DNA of 64,000 bases, taken from the NCBI RefSeq assembly GCF_016863035.1, contig NZ_BOOC01000003.1:310001-374000 (forward strand), written 5' to 3'. Origin of the DNA: Microbispora corallina (GTDB taxonomy: Bacteria > Actinomycetota > Actinomycetes > Streptosporangiales > Streptosporangiaceae). Below the pieces are notes generated by a model. It saw only the letters and a list, made by a program, of their open reading frames with translations, made no database searches and was not told the DNA's origin. The position numbers and the translations under genes were made by a program. Of the stretch, positions 15,364 to 23,800 are shown in pieces; position 1 is the stretch's first letter, and each line of letters opens with the position of its first letter.

Positions 15364-15407
15364 GGGGGAGCGCCGGGGGAGTGCCGGGGGAGTGCCCGGG
15401 GAGTGGC
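15364..15407. repeat. 11-bp tandem repeats next to the PPOX stop
   Basis: Four 11-bp units (GGGGGAGTGCC and close variants) lie at 15364-15374, 15375-15385, 15386-15396 and 15397-15407, ending 10 nt before the stop of the minus-strand PPOX gene, in a convergent gap. Confidence 0.85.
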
Positions 15408-15417
15408 GGGGGCGGGG

Positions 15418-15867
15418 TCACCCCGCGGGGTTCGAGTAGACCCGGTCCGGCGACAGCAGCACCGCGGTGCGGCCCTCCTCCGCCATGACCCGGTCGTAGG
15501 TGTCCCAGTCGTCGTGCGTCCCGCCCGCGGCGGCGAACACCTCGCGCAGGAGCAGGCGCAGGCCCTCGCCGTCCACGCCGGTGAACGGGTCCTCCGGCCC
15601 CACCAGGTCGGCCCGTCCCTCGGCGGCCGCCCACTGCCAGCCGCTGCGCACGACGACCGTCGCGTACGGCCGGGCCCGCAGGTCGCGCAGCTTCCGCGTG
15701 CTGCCGCGGACGACGAAGCCGACCACCGGCCGGCCGGTCGTGGGATGGTCGAGGACGCCGGCGTTGACGACGGACGACCGGATCGTGCCGTCGGGCCGCA
15801 GGGTCGAGACGACGCACAGGCCGTGGTCGCCGGAGACGAGCGCGGCGAAGTCAGCGAGGTCGGTCAC
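15418..15867 (-). CDS. Pyridoxamine 5'-phosphate oxidase-fold (PPOX, possibly F420-dependent) protein
   Basis: 149-aa split-barrel flavin- or F420-binding protein. Features are GLCVVSTLRPDGTIRSSVV (the first beta-hairpin typical of PPOX class proteins), RGSTRKLRDLRARPYATVVV (cofactor phosphate-binding region) and a C-terminal WDTYDRVMAEEGRTAVLLSP. Actinobacterial members of this size often use F420; which cofactor is used here cannot be told. GTG 15867 is the only reasonable start, although no clear SD is present. Confidence 0.78.
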   Translation of the reverse strand: MTDLADFAALVSGDHGLCVVSTLRPDGTIRSSVVNAGVLDHPTTGRPVVGFVVRGSTRKLRDLRARPYATVVVRSGWQWAAAEGRADLVGPEDPFTGVDGEGLRLLLREVFAAAGGTHDDWDTYDRVMAEEGRTAVLLSPDRVYSNPAG

Positions 15868-15997
15868 GGGGCGAGCGTACCCCGCCCGGCCCCGCCGCCC
15901 CCCCTCGTAAGGGGTGTGCCGGGCGCGAACGGGGCGAATAGGATCACTGGGCCGGGCGCCGGACGGTGGGGCGGCGCGACCGCGCAGGGGAGGCCGT

Positions 15998-16957
15998 ATG
16001 AGCACACGGGCCTGGGTGGCCTTCGCGTCGATGTCCGTCCTGTGGGGCATCCCGTACCTGCTGATCAAGGTGGCGGTCGACGACGGCGTGCCGCCGGGGT
16101 TCGTCGCCTGGATCCGGGTGGTGCTCGGGGCGGTCGTGCTGCTGGCACTGGCTCCCCGGCGGGGCGCCGTGCGCGCGCTGCGCGGCCGGCTCCGGTGGCT
16201 GGCCGCGTTCGCCGTCGCCGAGGTGGTCGTGCCCTTCCCGCTCATCGCGTACGGCGAGCAGCACGTGTCGTCCTCGCTCACGGCGATCCTGATCGCGTCG
16301 GCGCCGCTGTTCGTGGCGCTGCTCGCGCTGCGTTTCGACGCGGACGAGCGGGTCGGCGGGCGGAGGCTCGCCGGGCTCCTCATCGGCCTGGCGGGCGTGG
16401 TCGCGCTGGTCGGCATCGACGTCGCCGGCCGCCCGGACGAGCTGTGGGGCGCGCTGGCCGTTCTCGGCGCGGCCCTCGGGTACGCGGTCGGCCCGATGAT
16501 CCTCAAGCGCCACCTGTCCGGCCTGGACGCGCGGCTGTCCATGGGGACCAGCCTGGCGCTGGCCGCGGTGTTCCTGGCCCCGGCCGCCGCGTTCGATCCC
16601 CCGGCCGCCGTGCCTTCGGGGCCGGCGCTCGCCTCGCTTGCCGCGCTGGGCCTGCTGTGCACGGCGGCGGCGTTCGTCGTCTACAGCCGGCTGGTCGCGG
16701 AGGTGGGCGCCGGCCGCGCGCTCGTCATCACATACGTCAACCCGGTCGTCGCGCTCGCGCTCGGCGTGCTGATCCTCGGGGAGCGCCCGGGGGCCGGGAC
16801 GATCATCGGGCTGGTGCTCATCCTCGCCGGGTCGTGGCTGTCCACCGACGGCCGCCTCCCGTGGCGGGGTCGCGGCGGCCACGGCGCCCCGGCCGTCGGC
16901 CCCTCCCAGGAGCATGCGCGCGAACCCTCGGTGGATCGGGTCGGGAGCGGCGAGTGA
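15998..16957 (+). CDS. EamA/DMT-family transporter
   Basis: 319-aa membrane protein with ten predicted helices in two EamA repeats (first half WVAFASMSVLWGIPYLLIKV, second half LWGALAVLGAALGYAVGPMI). The conserved end-of-repeat motifs ALLALRFDADERV and ALGVLILGERPGAGTIIGLV are present. It is likely an exporter of amino acids or other small metabolites, specificity unknown. ATG 15998 has GGGGAGG upstream. The last 40 residues are hydrophilic and variable. Confidence 0.9.
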   Translation: MSTRAWVAFASMSVLWGIPYLLIKVAVDDGVPPGFVAWIRVVLGAVVLLALAPRRGAVRALRGRLRWLAAFAVAEVVVPFPLIAYGEQHVSSSLTAILIASAPLFVALLALRFDADERVGGRRLAGLLIGLAGVVALVGIDVAGRPDELWGALAVLGAALGYAVGPMILKRHLSGLDARLSMGTSLALAAVFLAPAAAFDPPAAVPSGPALASLAALGLLCTAAAFVVYSRLVAEVGAGRALVITYVNPVVALALGVLILGERPGAGTIIGLVLILAGSWLSTDGRLPWRGRGGHGAPAVGPSQEHAREPSVDRVGSGE

Positions 16958-17011
16958 CGGACGACGAGGAGATCGAGGGCTCCGGCGGGCACACGGCCCC
17001 GTGAACCCCGC

Positions 17012-17554
17012 TCAGCCGGTGACGATCCTGATGCCGGCGCGTGAGCGCACGTCGTGGGCGGCGTAGTAGCGCTCCTCCTGCGCGGCCCACCGCTCCCAGT
17101 GCGGCGCGTACATCTCGCCGTCGCGTTCCAGGGCCCGGGCCCTGCGGACCGCGTCGTCCGCCTCCAGCCACACCAGGCCGCTCAGGTACGGCCACGCCTG
17201 GCGGGCGCCCGACCCCACCCCCTCGACGACGAGCGCGTCCAGGTCACGGGCCTCGTGCCATTCGGCGTACCGGAACCGCTCCCAGTCGTAGCGCCGCCAC
17301 CGGGCGGGGCGGCCCCGGGCGAGCGGGGACAGCACCCACTCCACCAGGCGGTGGACGCCGGCGAGCAGGCCGTCCCAGCCCTCGTACAGGTCGTCCATGC
17401 GGACGACGGGAGCCGGGATCTCGGCGGCCAGGGCGGCCGCGAGGGTGGTCTTCCCGCTCCCCGACCGTCCCTCGACGGCCACGACGCGGACGCCTCCGGC
17501 CCGCGGCGGCCGGGTGGCCAGCCAGGCCGCGACGCCCGCGGCCTGGGCCCGCAC
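17012..17554 (-). CDS. Uridine kinase-like P-loop protein
   Basis: About 180-aa P-loop NTPase similar to nucleoside or uridine kinases. Walker A is VEGRSGSGKTTLAAALA near residue 30, followed by VVRMDDLYEGWDGLL (the Asp-Asp after strand 2 typical of uridine kinases), the LDALVVEGVGSGAR block and a lid-like region RRARALERDGEMYAPHWERW. The start is uncertain: GTG 17554 is the first start codon after the preceding gene's end but lacks an SD, and no start overlapping the upstream gene was found. It probably shares a transcript with the small membrane protein 71 nt upstream. Confidence 0.75.
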   Translation of the reverse strand: MRAQAAGVAAWLATRPPRAGGVRVVAVEGRSGSGKTTLAAALAAEIPAPVVRMDDLYEGWDGLLAGVHRLVEWVLSPLARGRPARWRRYDWERFRYAEWHEARDLDALVVEGVGSGARQAWPYLSGLVWLEADDAVRRARALERDGEMYAPHWERWAAQEERYYAAHDVRSRAGIRIVTG

Positions 17555-17625
17555 CGGGGCGGAGAGGGACGGCGGCCCGGAGCGGCCCGGTTCCCCGGGC
17601 CCTCCGGGCCGCTCCCGCGAAGCCG

Positions 17626-17916
17626 CTACACCCCGGCTCGGGTGGGACGGCGGATGTCGCTGCTCTGCTCCTGCCACTCGGGGGTCTCGCGTCCCTTCTC
17701 CATTTCCAGCTCCTCCATGCGGAGGGCGACGCCGATCGCGAAGAAGGTGGGCGCCCACTCACCCACGAAGAGGGCCCAGCGGTCGGCGCGGTCCATGCCC
17801 GCGGGCTCGAACTCCTTGGAGATGAACCACGAGGCGATCGACGCGCCGATCGAGACGACGCCCGCCCCGTACATCATGCTGGAGCGCAGCCCCATTTTGT
17901 GGAGAGTCTTGATCAT
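17626..17916 (-). CDS. Small membrane protein of unknown function
   Basis: 96 aa. Two predicted hydrophobic segments, about residues 13-33 (SMMYGAGVVSIGASIASWFI) and 46-64 (WALFVGEWAPTFFAIGVAL), are followed by a charged tail (RMEELEMEKGRETPEWQEQ). ATG 17916 follows AAGGGGGA closely, a strong ribosome site. I do not assign a family with certainty. It precedes the P-loop kinase on the same strand. Confidence 0.75.
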   Translation of the reverse strand: MIKTLHKMGLRSSMMYGAGVVSIGASIASWFISKEFEPAGMDRADRWALFVGEWAPTFFAIGVALRMEELEMEKGRETPEWQEQSSDIRRPTRAGV

Positions 17917-18144
17917 TTTGTCCCCCTTGTGGTGTTTTCCCCCGATTTATCGCTACCCGGCATGACCTGCCGTAACCCGGGGGCATGAGCCGCCGCCGGG
18001 GGGCGGTGATCGGCGGTAGGTTGTGCGGTGCCCGCGCCGCCCCTCGCCGTACGGACGGGGGAGGCCGGGTGGCTGCTCGCGCGCGTTTTCGGCGCATAAC
18101 GCGGGGACGGCGGGGTAGCCGTGGTAGTCGGACCGGGAGGGGCA

Positions 18145-18879
18145 ATGGAAGCGCTGGGCATCGACATCGGCGGCTCGGGCGTCAAGGGCGCCCCCGTCAA
18201 CACCGAGACGGGCGAGCTCACCCGGGAACGGCTGCGCATCCCCACGCCGCAGCCGTCGTCGCCCGCGGCGGTGGCCGACACCGTACGGCAGATCGTGCGG
18301 CACTTCTCGTGGACCGGTCCGATCGGCGTCACGTTCCCCGGGGTCGTCCTCGACGGCGTCATCCGCACGGCCGCCAACGTCGACCGCTCGTGGATCGGCG
18401 TGAAGGGCGCCGACCTGTTCGGCGAGGGCGTGGCGGTCCTGAACGACGCCGACGCCGCGGGGGTCGCCGAGGTCGCCTTCGGCGCCGGGCGGGGCCGGAC
18501 CGGGGTCGTGCTCATGCTCACGTTCGGGACCGGCATCGGCAGCGCCCTGTTCCTCGACGGCAGGCTCGTGCCGAACACCGAGTTCGGCCACATCGAGATC
18601 CGCGGCAAGGAGGCCGAGCACCGGGCGTCCGACCATGCCAGGGAGGCCCACGACCTCAGCTGGGAGGAGTGGGCCGAGCGCGTCGAGGAGTACCTGCGGC
18701 ACATGCGCGACCTGCTGTCCCCCTCGCTCGTCATCGTGGGCGGCGGCGTGAGCAAGAAGGCCGACAGGTTCCTCCCGCTCGTCAACCTCGGGGACACCCC
18801 GGTCGTCCCGGCCGAGTTGCTCAACCAGGCGGGGATCGTGGGCGCCGCCATGGCCGCCGTACGGGGCCGGGCGGTCTGA
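18145..18879 (+). CDS. ppgK: Polyphosphate glucokinase (ROK family)
   Basis: 244-aa ROK kinase that phosphorylates glucose using polyphosphate (and usually ATP), giving glucose 6-phosphate in the cytosol. The phosphate-binding loop [14 protein letters not shown] lies at the N-terminus. [19 protein letters not shown] and the catalytic-Asp segment [18 protein letters not shown] follow, then the second phosphate motif [11 protein letters not shown] and EFGHIEIRG. The length and the [10 protein letters not shown] loop match PPGK rather than ordinary glucokinase, and the ROK zinc cysteines are absent as in PPGKs. ATG 18145 follows GGGAGGGG. Confidence 0.93.
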   Translation: MEALGIDIGGSGVKGAPVNTETGELTRERLRIPTPQPSSPAAVADTVRQIVRHFSWTGPIGVTFPGVVLDGVIRTAANVDRSWIGVKGADLFGEGVAVLNDADAAGVAEVAFGAGRGRTGVVLMLTFGTGIGSALFLDGRLVPNTEFGHIEIRGKEAEHRASDHAREAHDLSWEEWAERVEEYLRHMRDLLSPSLVIVGGGVSKKADRFLPLVNLGDTPVVPAELLNQAGIVGAAMAAVRGRAV

Positions 18880-18954
18880 GGTCCGTTCGACCGTTCCACA
18901 TCTTCCCCTTTTTCCTACCTGGACAGCAGGGAATTTCCTTGTCATGATGAGGTC

Positions 18955-19026
18955 ATGACTCATTGGCGAGAGTTCACCCAACGTCGCCACATCGACCTGC
19001 TCCGCGTCTGCGGCGCCGCCTGTTGA
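18955..19026 (+). CDS. Cysteine-type leader peptide (RRHIDLLRVCGAAC)
   Basis: 23-codon ORF, ATG 18955 to TGA 19024-19026, reading MTHWREFTQ then RRHIDLLRVCGAAC. The RRHxDLxRxC core with cysteines near the end is the hallmark of actinobacterial leader peptides usually found before sulfur-assimilation and related genes, thought to respond to cysteine supply during translation. Here it lies 70 nt before a winged-helix regulator gene. TGAGG 5 nt before the ATG is a fair ribosome site. Translation and attenuation are inferred. Confidence 0.72.
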   Translation: MTHWREFTQRRHIDLLRVCGAAC

Positions 19027-19096
19027 CGACCGGATCCACGAGCATCCGGCCGCCGCCGGGCGGGCACGCGACAACGACAAGGAGAGAAGACCGCCG

Positions 19097-19687
19097 ATGT
19101 CCCAGCAGAATGTGATCGACTTCGCCGTACGCCAGCGCGGGCAGGGCCATGAGCCGCAGCCGCAGGACGACGGGACGGTCCTCGGGGTGCTGCCGCTCCC
19201 CGAGACCGGCGACACCCTGGTGATCGTGGGCTACCTGGTCCCGTCGGGACGGGCCGAGGAGGAGCGGCCCGGGCTTCCCGCCGTGGCGGCCGAGGTCGTC
19301 CACCGGCTCCAGGACCTCCCGCTCCACGAGGAGCGCCCGGCCGGGCACGCCCCCGTCTCCGGGGAGGGCCGCGCCGTCCGGCGCGGGGCCCACCCCGAGG
19401 AGGACCTGGTCGTCGACCGCGCCGCCCGCGTGGTCCGGGTGGACGGCGAGGAGATCGAGCTCACCTTCCGCGAGTTCGAGCTGCTCGACTACCTGTCCTC
19501 CGCGCCGGGCCGGGTCTACAACCGCCGCCAGCTGCTCGCCGCCGTCTGGGACCGGTACGGCGAGGAGGGCGCCCGGACCGTGGACGTGCACGTCCTGCGG
19601 CTGCGGCGCAAGCTGGGACGGCACGCCGCGCGCATCGTGACCGTGCGCAACGTCGGCTACAAGTACCAGCCGTCCCGCCAGTCCTGA
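19097..19687 (+). CDS. Winged-helix regulator with OmpR-type DNA-binding domain, no receiver
   Basis: 196-aa regulator. The C-terminal 90 residues (about 105-193) are a clear Trans_reg_C/OmpR-type winged helix (VDGEEIELTFREFELLDYLS, RVYNRRQLLAAVWDRYG, TVDVHVLRLRRKLG, IVTVRNVGYKYQP). The N-terminal half (LGVLPLPETGDTLVIVGYLV, GLPAVAAEVVHRLQ) is not a receiver domain: no phospho-acceptor Asp pocket is seen. It may be a distinct sensor domain. ATG 19097 follows AAGGAGAG. The cysteine-type leader peptide just upstream suggests that its expression follows cysteine or sulfur status. Confidence 0.85.
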   Translation: MSQQNVIDFAVRQRGQGHEPQPQDDGTVLGVLPLPETGDTLVIVGYLVPSGRAEEERPGLPAVAAEVVHRLQDLPLHEERPAGHAPVSGEGRAVRRGAHPEEDLVVDRAARVVRVDGEEIELTFREFELLDYLSSAPGRVYNRRQLLAAVWDRYGEEGARTVDVHVLRLRRKLGRHAARIVTVRNVGYKYQPSRQS

Positions 19688-19749
19688 TCGGGGCGGGCGA
19701 AAAACGGCTGGCAGATCGACGGGGTGCGTTGCCTATCCTTGAGCATGGA

Positions 19750-22700
19750 ATGAACATGCTCGCCGATCTCCAGGACCGCCTGCCCGACCTGATGCTGCGC
19801 GACCAGCGCAGGTTGCGCCGCCGCATCGACGGCATGCGCCGGGTGCGCGGAGCCTCCCGTCAGGCCGTCGCACAGGAGATAGCGGGGGACATCGAGGCCG
19901 CCGAGCGCCGCGTCGCCGCGCGCCGCTCGGCCGTCCCGGTCATCCACTACCCGCCCGAGCTGCCGGTCAGCCAACGCAGGGACGACCTGCTTGAGGCCAT
20001 CCGCGACAACCAGGTCGTGATCGTCGCCGGGGAGACCGGCTCGGGCAAGACGACCCAGCTGCCGAAGATCTGCCTGGAGCTCGGGCGCGGCGTGCACGGG
20101 ACGATCGGGCACACCCAGCCGCGCCGGATCGCCGCCCGCACGGTGGCCGAGCGCATCGCCGAGGAGCTGTCGATCCCGCTCGGCGAGGCCGTCGGCTACA
20201 AGGTCCGCTTCACCGACCACTCCAGCGACGGGACGCTGGTCAAGCTGATGACCGACGGCATCCTCCTCGCGGAGATGCAGACCGACCCGCTGCTGCTGCA
20301 GTACGACACGCTGATCATCGACGAGGCCCACGAGCGCAGCCTCAACATCGACTTCATCCTCGGGTACGTCAACCAGCTCCTGCCGAAGCGGCCGGACCTC
20401 AAGGTCGTCATCACCTCGGCCACGATCGACCCCGAGCGGTTCGCCCGGCACTTCGCCCCGCCGGGGAGGGACGCCGCGCCCATCGTCGAGGTGTCGGGAC
20501 GCACGTACCCGGTCGAGGTGCGCTACCGCCCGATCGGCGAGGACGACGACCAGACCCAGGCCATCGCCGACGCCGTCGACGAGCTGTGCGCCGAGGGGCC
20601 CGGCGACATCCTGGTGTTCCTGAGCGGCGAGCGGGAGATCCGCGACACGGCCGACGCGCTGAAGGGCCGCCAGGAGGAGGTCCTCCCGCTGTACGCCCGG
20701 CTGTCCGCGGCCGAGCAGCACCGGGTGTTCCAGTCCCACCGCGGACGCCGGATCGTGCTGGCCACCAACGTCGCCGAAACCTCGCTGACCGTGCCCGGCA
20801 TCAAGTACGTCATCGACCCGGGAACGGCCCGGATCTCGCGCTACAGCCACCGCCTCAAGGTGCAGCGGCTGCCGATCGAGCCGGTCTCGCAGGCGTCGGC
20901 CAACCAGCGGGCCGGGCGGTGCGGCCGCACCTCGGACGGCGTCTGCATCCGGCTCTACTCCGAGGAGGACTTCGTCTCGCGGCCGGAGTTCACCGACCCG
21001 GAGATCCTCCGGACAAACCTGGCCAGCGTCATCCTGCAGATGACCTCGCTGGGCCTGGGGGACATCGCCGCGTTCCCGTTCGTCGAGCCGCCGGACAGCC
21101 GGCAGGTGAAGGACGGCGTCAACCTGCTGCACGAGCTGGGCGCGCTGGCCGACCGCGGCGGCGGCCTCACTCCGCTCGGGCGCAAGCTCGCCCAGCTCCC
21201 GGTGGACCCCCGGCTGGCCCGCATGGTGCTGGAGGCCGACAAGAACGGCTGCGCCCGCGAGGTCATGGTCGTCGCGGCCGCCCTGTCGATCCAGGACCCG
21301 CGCGAGCGGCCGGCCGACCGGCAGCAGGCGGCCGACGAGAAGCACCGCCGCTTCGCCGACAAGGAGTCCGACTTCCTGACGTACCTCAATCTGTGGAGGT
21401 ACCTGCGGGAGCGGCAGGCGGAGCTGTCGTCCAGCGCGTTCCGCCGGCTGTGCAAGGCGGAGTTCCTCAACTACCTGCGCGTACGCGAGTGGCAGGACAT
21501 CGACAGCCAGCTCCGGCAGGTCGCCCGCTCGCTCGGCATCGTCCCCAACAGCGCGGACGCCGACCCCCAGCGGATCCACCAGTCCCTGCTCGCGGGCATG
21601 CTGTCGCACATCGGCGTCAAGGACGTCGAGGCCAAGCGGCGGCAGGACGGCCAGCGCCGCCCGCTGACCGAGTACATCGGCGCGCGCAACGCCCGCTTCG
21701 CGATCTTCCCCGGCTCCGCCCTCGCCAAGACCCAGCCGCAGTGGCTCATGTCGGCCGAGCTGGTCGAGACGTCCCGGCTCTGGGCCCGGGTCAACGCGAA
21801 GATCGAGCCCGAGTGGGTCGAGCCGCTCGCCCAGCACCTGGTGAAGCGCACCTACAGCGAGCCGCACTGGGAGAAGGACCAGGCCGCCGTCATCGCGCTG
21901 GAGAAGGTCACGCTGTACGGCGTGCCGATCGTGACCGAGCGCAAGGTCAACTACGGCCGCATCGACCCCGAGCTCAGCCGGGAGCTGTTCATCCGGCACG
22001 CCCTGGTCGAGGGCGACTGGCGCACCCACCACCGGTTCTTCCACGACAACCGCAAGCTCCTCGAGGAGGTCGAGCGGCTCGAGGAGAAGGCGCGCCGCCG
22101 CGACATCCTCGTGGACGACGAGACGCTGTTCGACTTCTACGACGAGCGCGTCCCGGCCGACGTGGTCTCGGGCCGCCACTTCGACAGCTGGTGGAAGAAG
22201 GTCTCCCGGGAGACCCCCGACCTGCTCACGTTCTCCGAGGACATGCTGGTCAACGACAGCGCCGGGGTGAGCGCCCGCGACTACCCGGACGCCTGGCGGC
22301 AGAACGGGCAGCGGATGCGGCTGACCTACCGGTTCGACCCCGGCTCCCCCGACCAGGGCGCGGCCGCCGACGGCGTCACCGTGCACATCCCGCTGGCCGT
22401 GCTCAACCAGGTCGACCCCCTCGGCTTCGACTGGCAGATCCCGGGACTGCGGGAGGACCTGGTCACCGCCCTCATCCGGTCGCTGCCGAAGAACCTGCGG
22501 CGCAACTTCGTCCCCGCGCCCAACTTCGCCAAGGCCGTCCTGGAACAGGTCCGGCCGGGCAGCGAGCCGCTGCTCGACGCCCTGGAACGGGAGCTGCACC
22601 GGCTGACCGGGGTGAGCGTGCCCCGTGACGCCTGGGCCGTCGACCAGCTTCCCGAGCACCTGCGCATCACCTACCGGGTGGTGGACGACAGGAAGCGCAC

Positions 22701-23661
22701 GGTCGCCGAGGACAAGGACCTCGAGGCGCTGAAGCGGCGGCTCGCGCCCAAGCTCCGCGCGACGCTGTCGAGGGCCGCCGACGACTTGGAACGCGAAGGA
22801 CTGCGCGCCTGGACCATCGGCGCCCTCCCGCGCGTGTTCGAGCAGGGCCGCGTGCGGGCCTACCCGGCGCTGGTGGACGAGACCGGCTCCGTCGCGGTCC
22901 GCATGTTCGAAACGGAGGCCGAGCAGGCCAAGGCCATGTGGGCCGGCACCCGCCGCCTGCTGCTGCTCAACGTGGTGCACCCGGCGAAGGCGATCCTGCG
23001 CGGGCTGACCACGTCCCAGAAGCTCGCGCTCAGCCGCAGCCCGCACGGGAGCGCCCCCGCGCTGTTCGACGACTGCACCGCCTGCGCCGTGGACACGCTG
23101 ATGGCGAAGGCCGGTGGGCCCGCCTGGGACCAGGCCGGCTTCCAGCGGCTGTACGACCACGTCCGCGCCTCCCTGTACGAGACCACCGAGGAGGTCGTCT
23201 CCCGGGTCGAGCGCATCCTGGCCGCCTGGCACGCCGCGCAGACCCGGCTCCAGGCCCTGGGCGGCGCCGCGGCGACGGCGGAGGCGGCCGCCGACGTGGC
23301 CGGGCAGCTCGACGGGCTGGTCCACGCGGGGTTCGTGACCGAGACCGGGTACGCCCGCCTGCCCGACCTGCAGCGCTACCTGAAGGCGGTTGAGCGCCGC
23401 CTGGAGAAGCTGCCCGAGGACCCGCGCCGCGACCGCGAGTGGATGGACCGCGTCCACGACGTCGAGGACGACTACCGCGACCTGCTCGACCGGCTCAAGC
23501 CCGCCGAGCGCGACGCCACGGCCGTCCGGGACATCCGCTGGATGATCGAGGAGCTGCGGGTCAGCTTCTTCGCCCAGCAGATCGGCACGCCCACCCCGGT
23601 GTCCGAGAAGCGCATCCGCCGCGCGATCGAGCAGGCCGAGGCCGCCGCCCGCCAATCCTGA
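19750..23661 (+). CDS. hrpA: ATP-dependent RNA helicase HrpA
   Basis: About 1303-aa DEAH-box helicase. Walker A GETGSGKTTQLPKI near residue 95, TLIIDEAHERSLN (motif II), ITSATIDPERFARHF (motif III), TNVAETSLTVPGI and QRAGRCGRTSDGV (motif VI) make the helicase core. HA2/winged-helix and OB regions follow, then the long C-terminal part (DUF3418-type) typical of bacterial HrpA. HrpA acts on mRNA and stalled ribosomes. The annotated start is uncertain: TTG 19729 is possible, but ATG 19750 or 19756 is more likely; I used 19750. The gene is convergent with gamma-glutamyltransferase. Confidence 0.95.
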   Translation: MNMLADLQDRLPDLMLRDQRRLRRRIDGMRRVRGASRQAVAQEIAGDIEAAERRVAARRSAVPVIHYPPELPVSQRRDDLLEAIRDNQVVIVAGETGSGKTTQLPKICLELGRGVHGTIGHTQPRRIAARTVAERIAEELSIPLGEAVGYKVRFTDHSSDGTLVKLMTDGILLAEMQTDPLLLQYDTLIIDEAHERSLNIDFILGYVNQLLPKRPDLKVVITSATIDPERFARHFAPPGRDAAPIVEVSGRTYPVEVRYRPIGEDDDQTQAIADAVDELCAEGPGDILVFLSGEREIRDTADALKGRQEEVLPLYARLSAAEQHRVFQSHRGRRIVLATNVAETSLTVPGIKYVIDPGTARISRYSHRLKVQRLPIEPVSQASANQRAGRCGRTSDGVCIRLYSEEDFVSRPEFTDPEILRTNLASVILQMTSLGLGDIAAFPFVEPPDSRQVKDGVNLLHELGALADRGGGLTPLGRKLAQLPVDPRLARMVLEADKNGCAREVMVVAAALSIQDPRERPADRQQAADEKHRRFADKESDFLTYLNLWRYLRERQAELSSSAFRRLCKAEFLNYLRVREWQDIDSQLRQVARSLGIVPNSADADPQRIHQSLLAGMLSHIGVKDVEAKRRQDGQRRPLTEYIGARNARFAIFPGSALAKTQPQWLMSAELVETSRLWARVNAKIEPEWVEPLAQHLVKRTYSEPHWEKDQAAVIALEKVTLYGVPIVTERKVNYGRIDPELSRELFIRHALVEGDWRTHHRFFHDNRKLLEEVERLEEKARRRDILVDDETLFDFYDERVPADVVSGRHFDSWWKKVSRETPDLLTFSEDMLVNDSAGVSARDYPDAWRQNGQRMRLTYRFDPGSPDQGAAADGVTVHIPLAVLNQVDPLGFDWQIPGLREDLVTALIRSLPKNLRRNFVPAPNFAKAVLEQVRPGSEPLLDALERELHRLTGVSVPRDAWAVDQLPEHLRITYRVVDDRKRTVAEDKDLEALKRRLAPKLRATLSRAADDLEREGLRAWTIGALPRVFEQGRVRAYPALVDETGSVAVRMFETEAEQAKAMWAGTRRLLLLNVVHPAKAILRGLTTSQKLALSRSPHGSAPALFDDCTACAVDTLMAKAGGPAWDQAGFQRLYDHVRASLYETTEEVVSRVERILAAWHAAQTRLQALGGAAATAEAAADVAGQLDGLVHAGFVTETGYARLPDLQRYLKAVERRLEKLPEDPRRDREWMDRVHDVEDDYRDLLDRLKPAERDATAVRDIRWMIEELRVSFFAQQIGTPTPVSEKRIRRAIEQAEAAARQS

Positions 23662-23670
23662 ACGGCCCGG

Positions 23671-23800
23671 CGGCGGGCGCGGTCAACGGTCGTGCGCGGC
23701 GCCGTGCTTCAGGGGCCGGCGGCGGGTGCGGTCAGCGGCCGAGCGCGGCCCCCGTGTTTCAGCGGCGGGCGCGGATGCGGTCAGCGGCCGAGCGCGGCGC
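23671..23800. repeat. 49-bp tandem repeat over the 3' end of the gamma-glutamyltransferase gene
   Basis: Three units (23671-23719, 23720-23768 and most of a third from 23769) share the core GGTCAGCGGCCGAGCGCGG. The TCA giving the gene's stop (23781-23783) has copies at 23732 and 23683, exactly 49 and 98 bp away. The array therefore copies the last codons and stop into the convergent gap behind hrpA. Confidence 0.88.

Noticed and set aside
19657-23655. 1332-aa open frame antisense to hrpA
   Set aside because: Caused by high GC and few stops; no motif; hrpA on the other strand is unmistakable.
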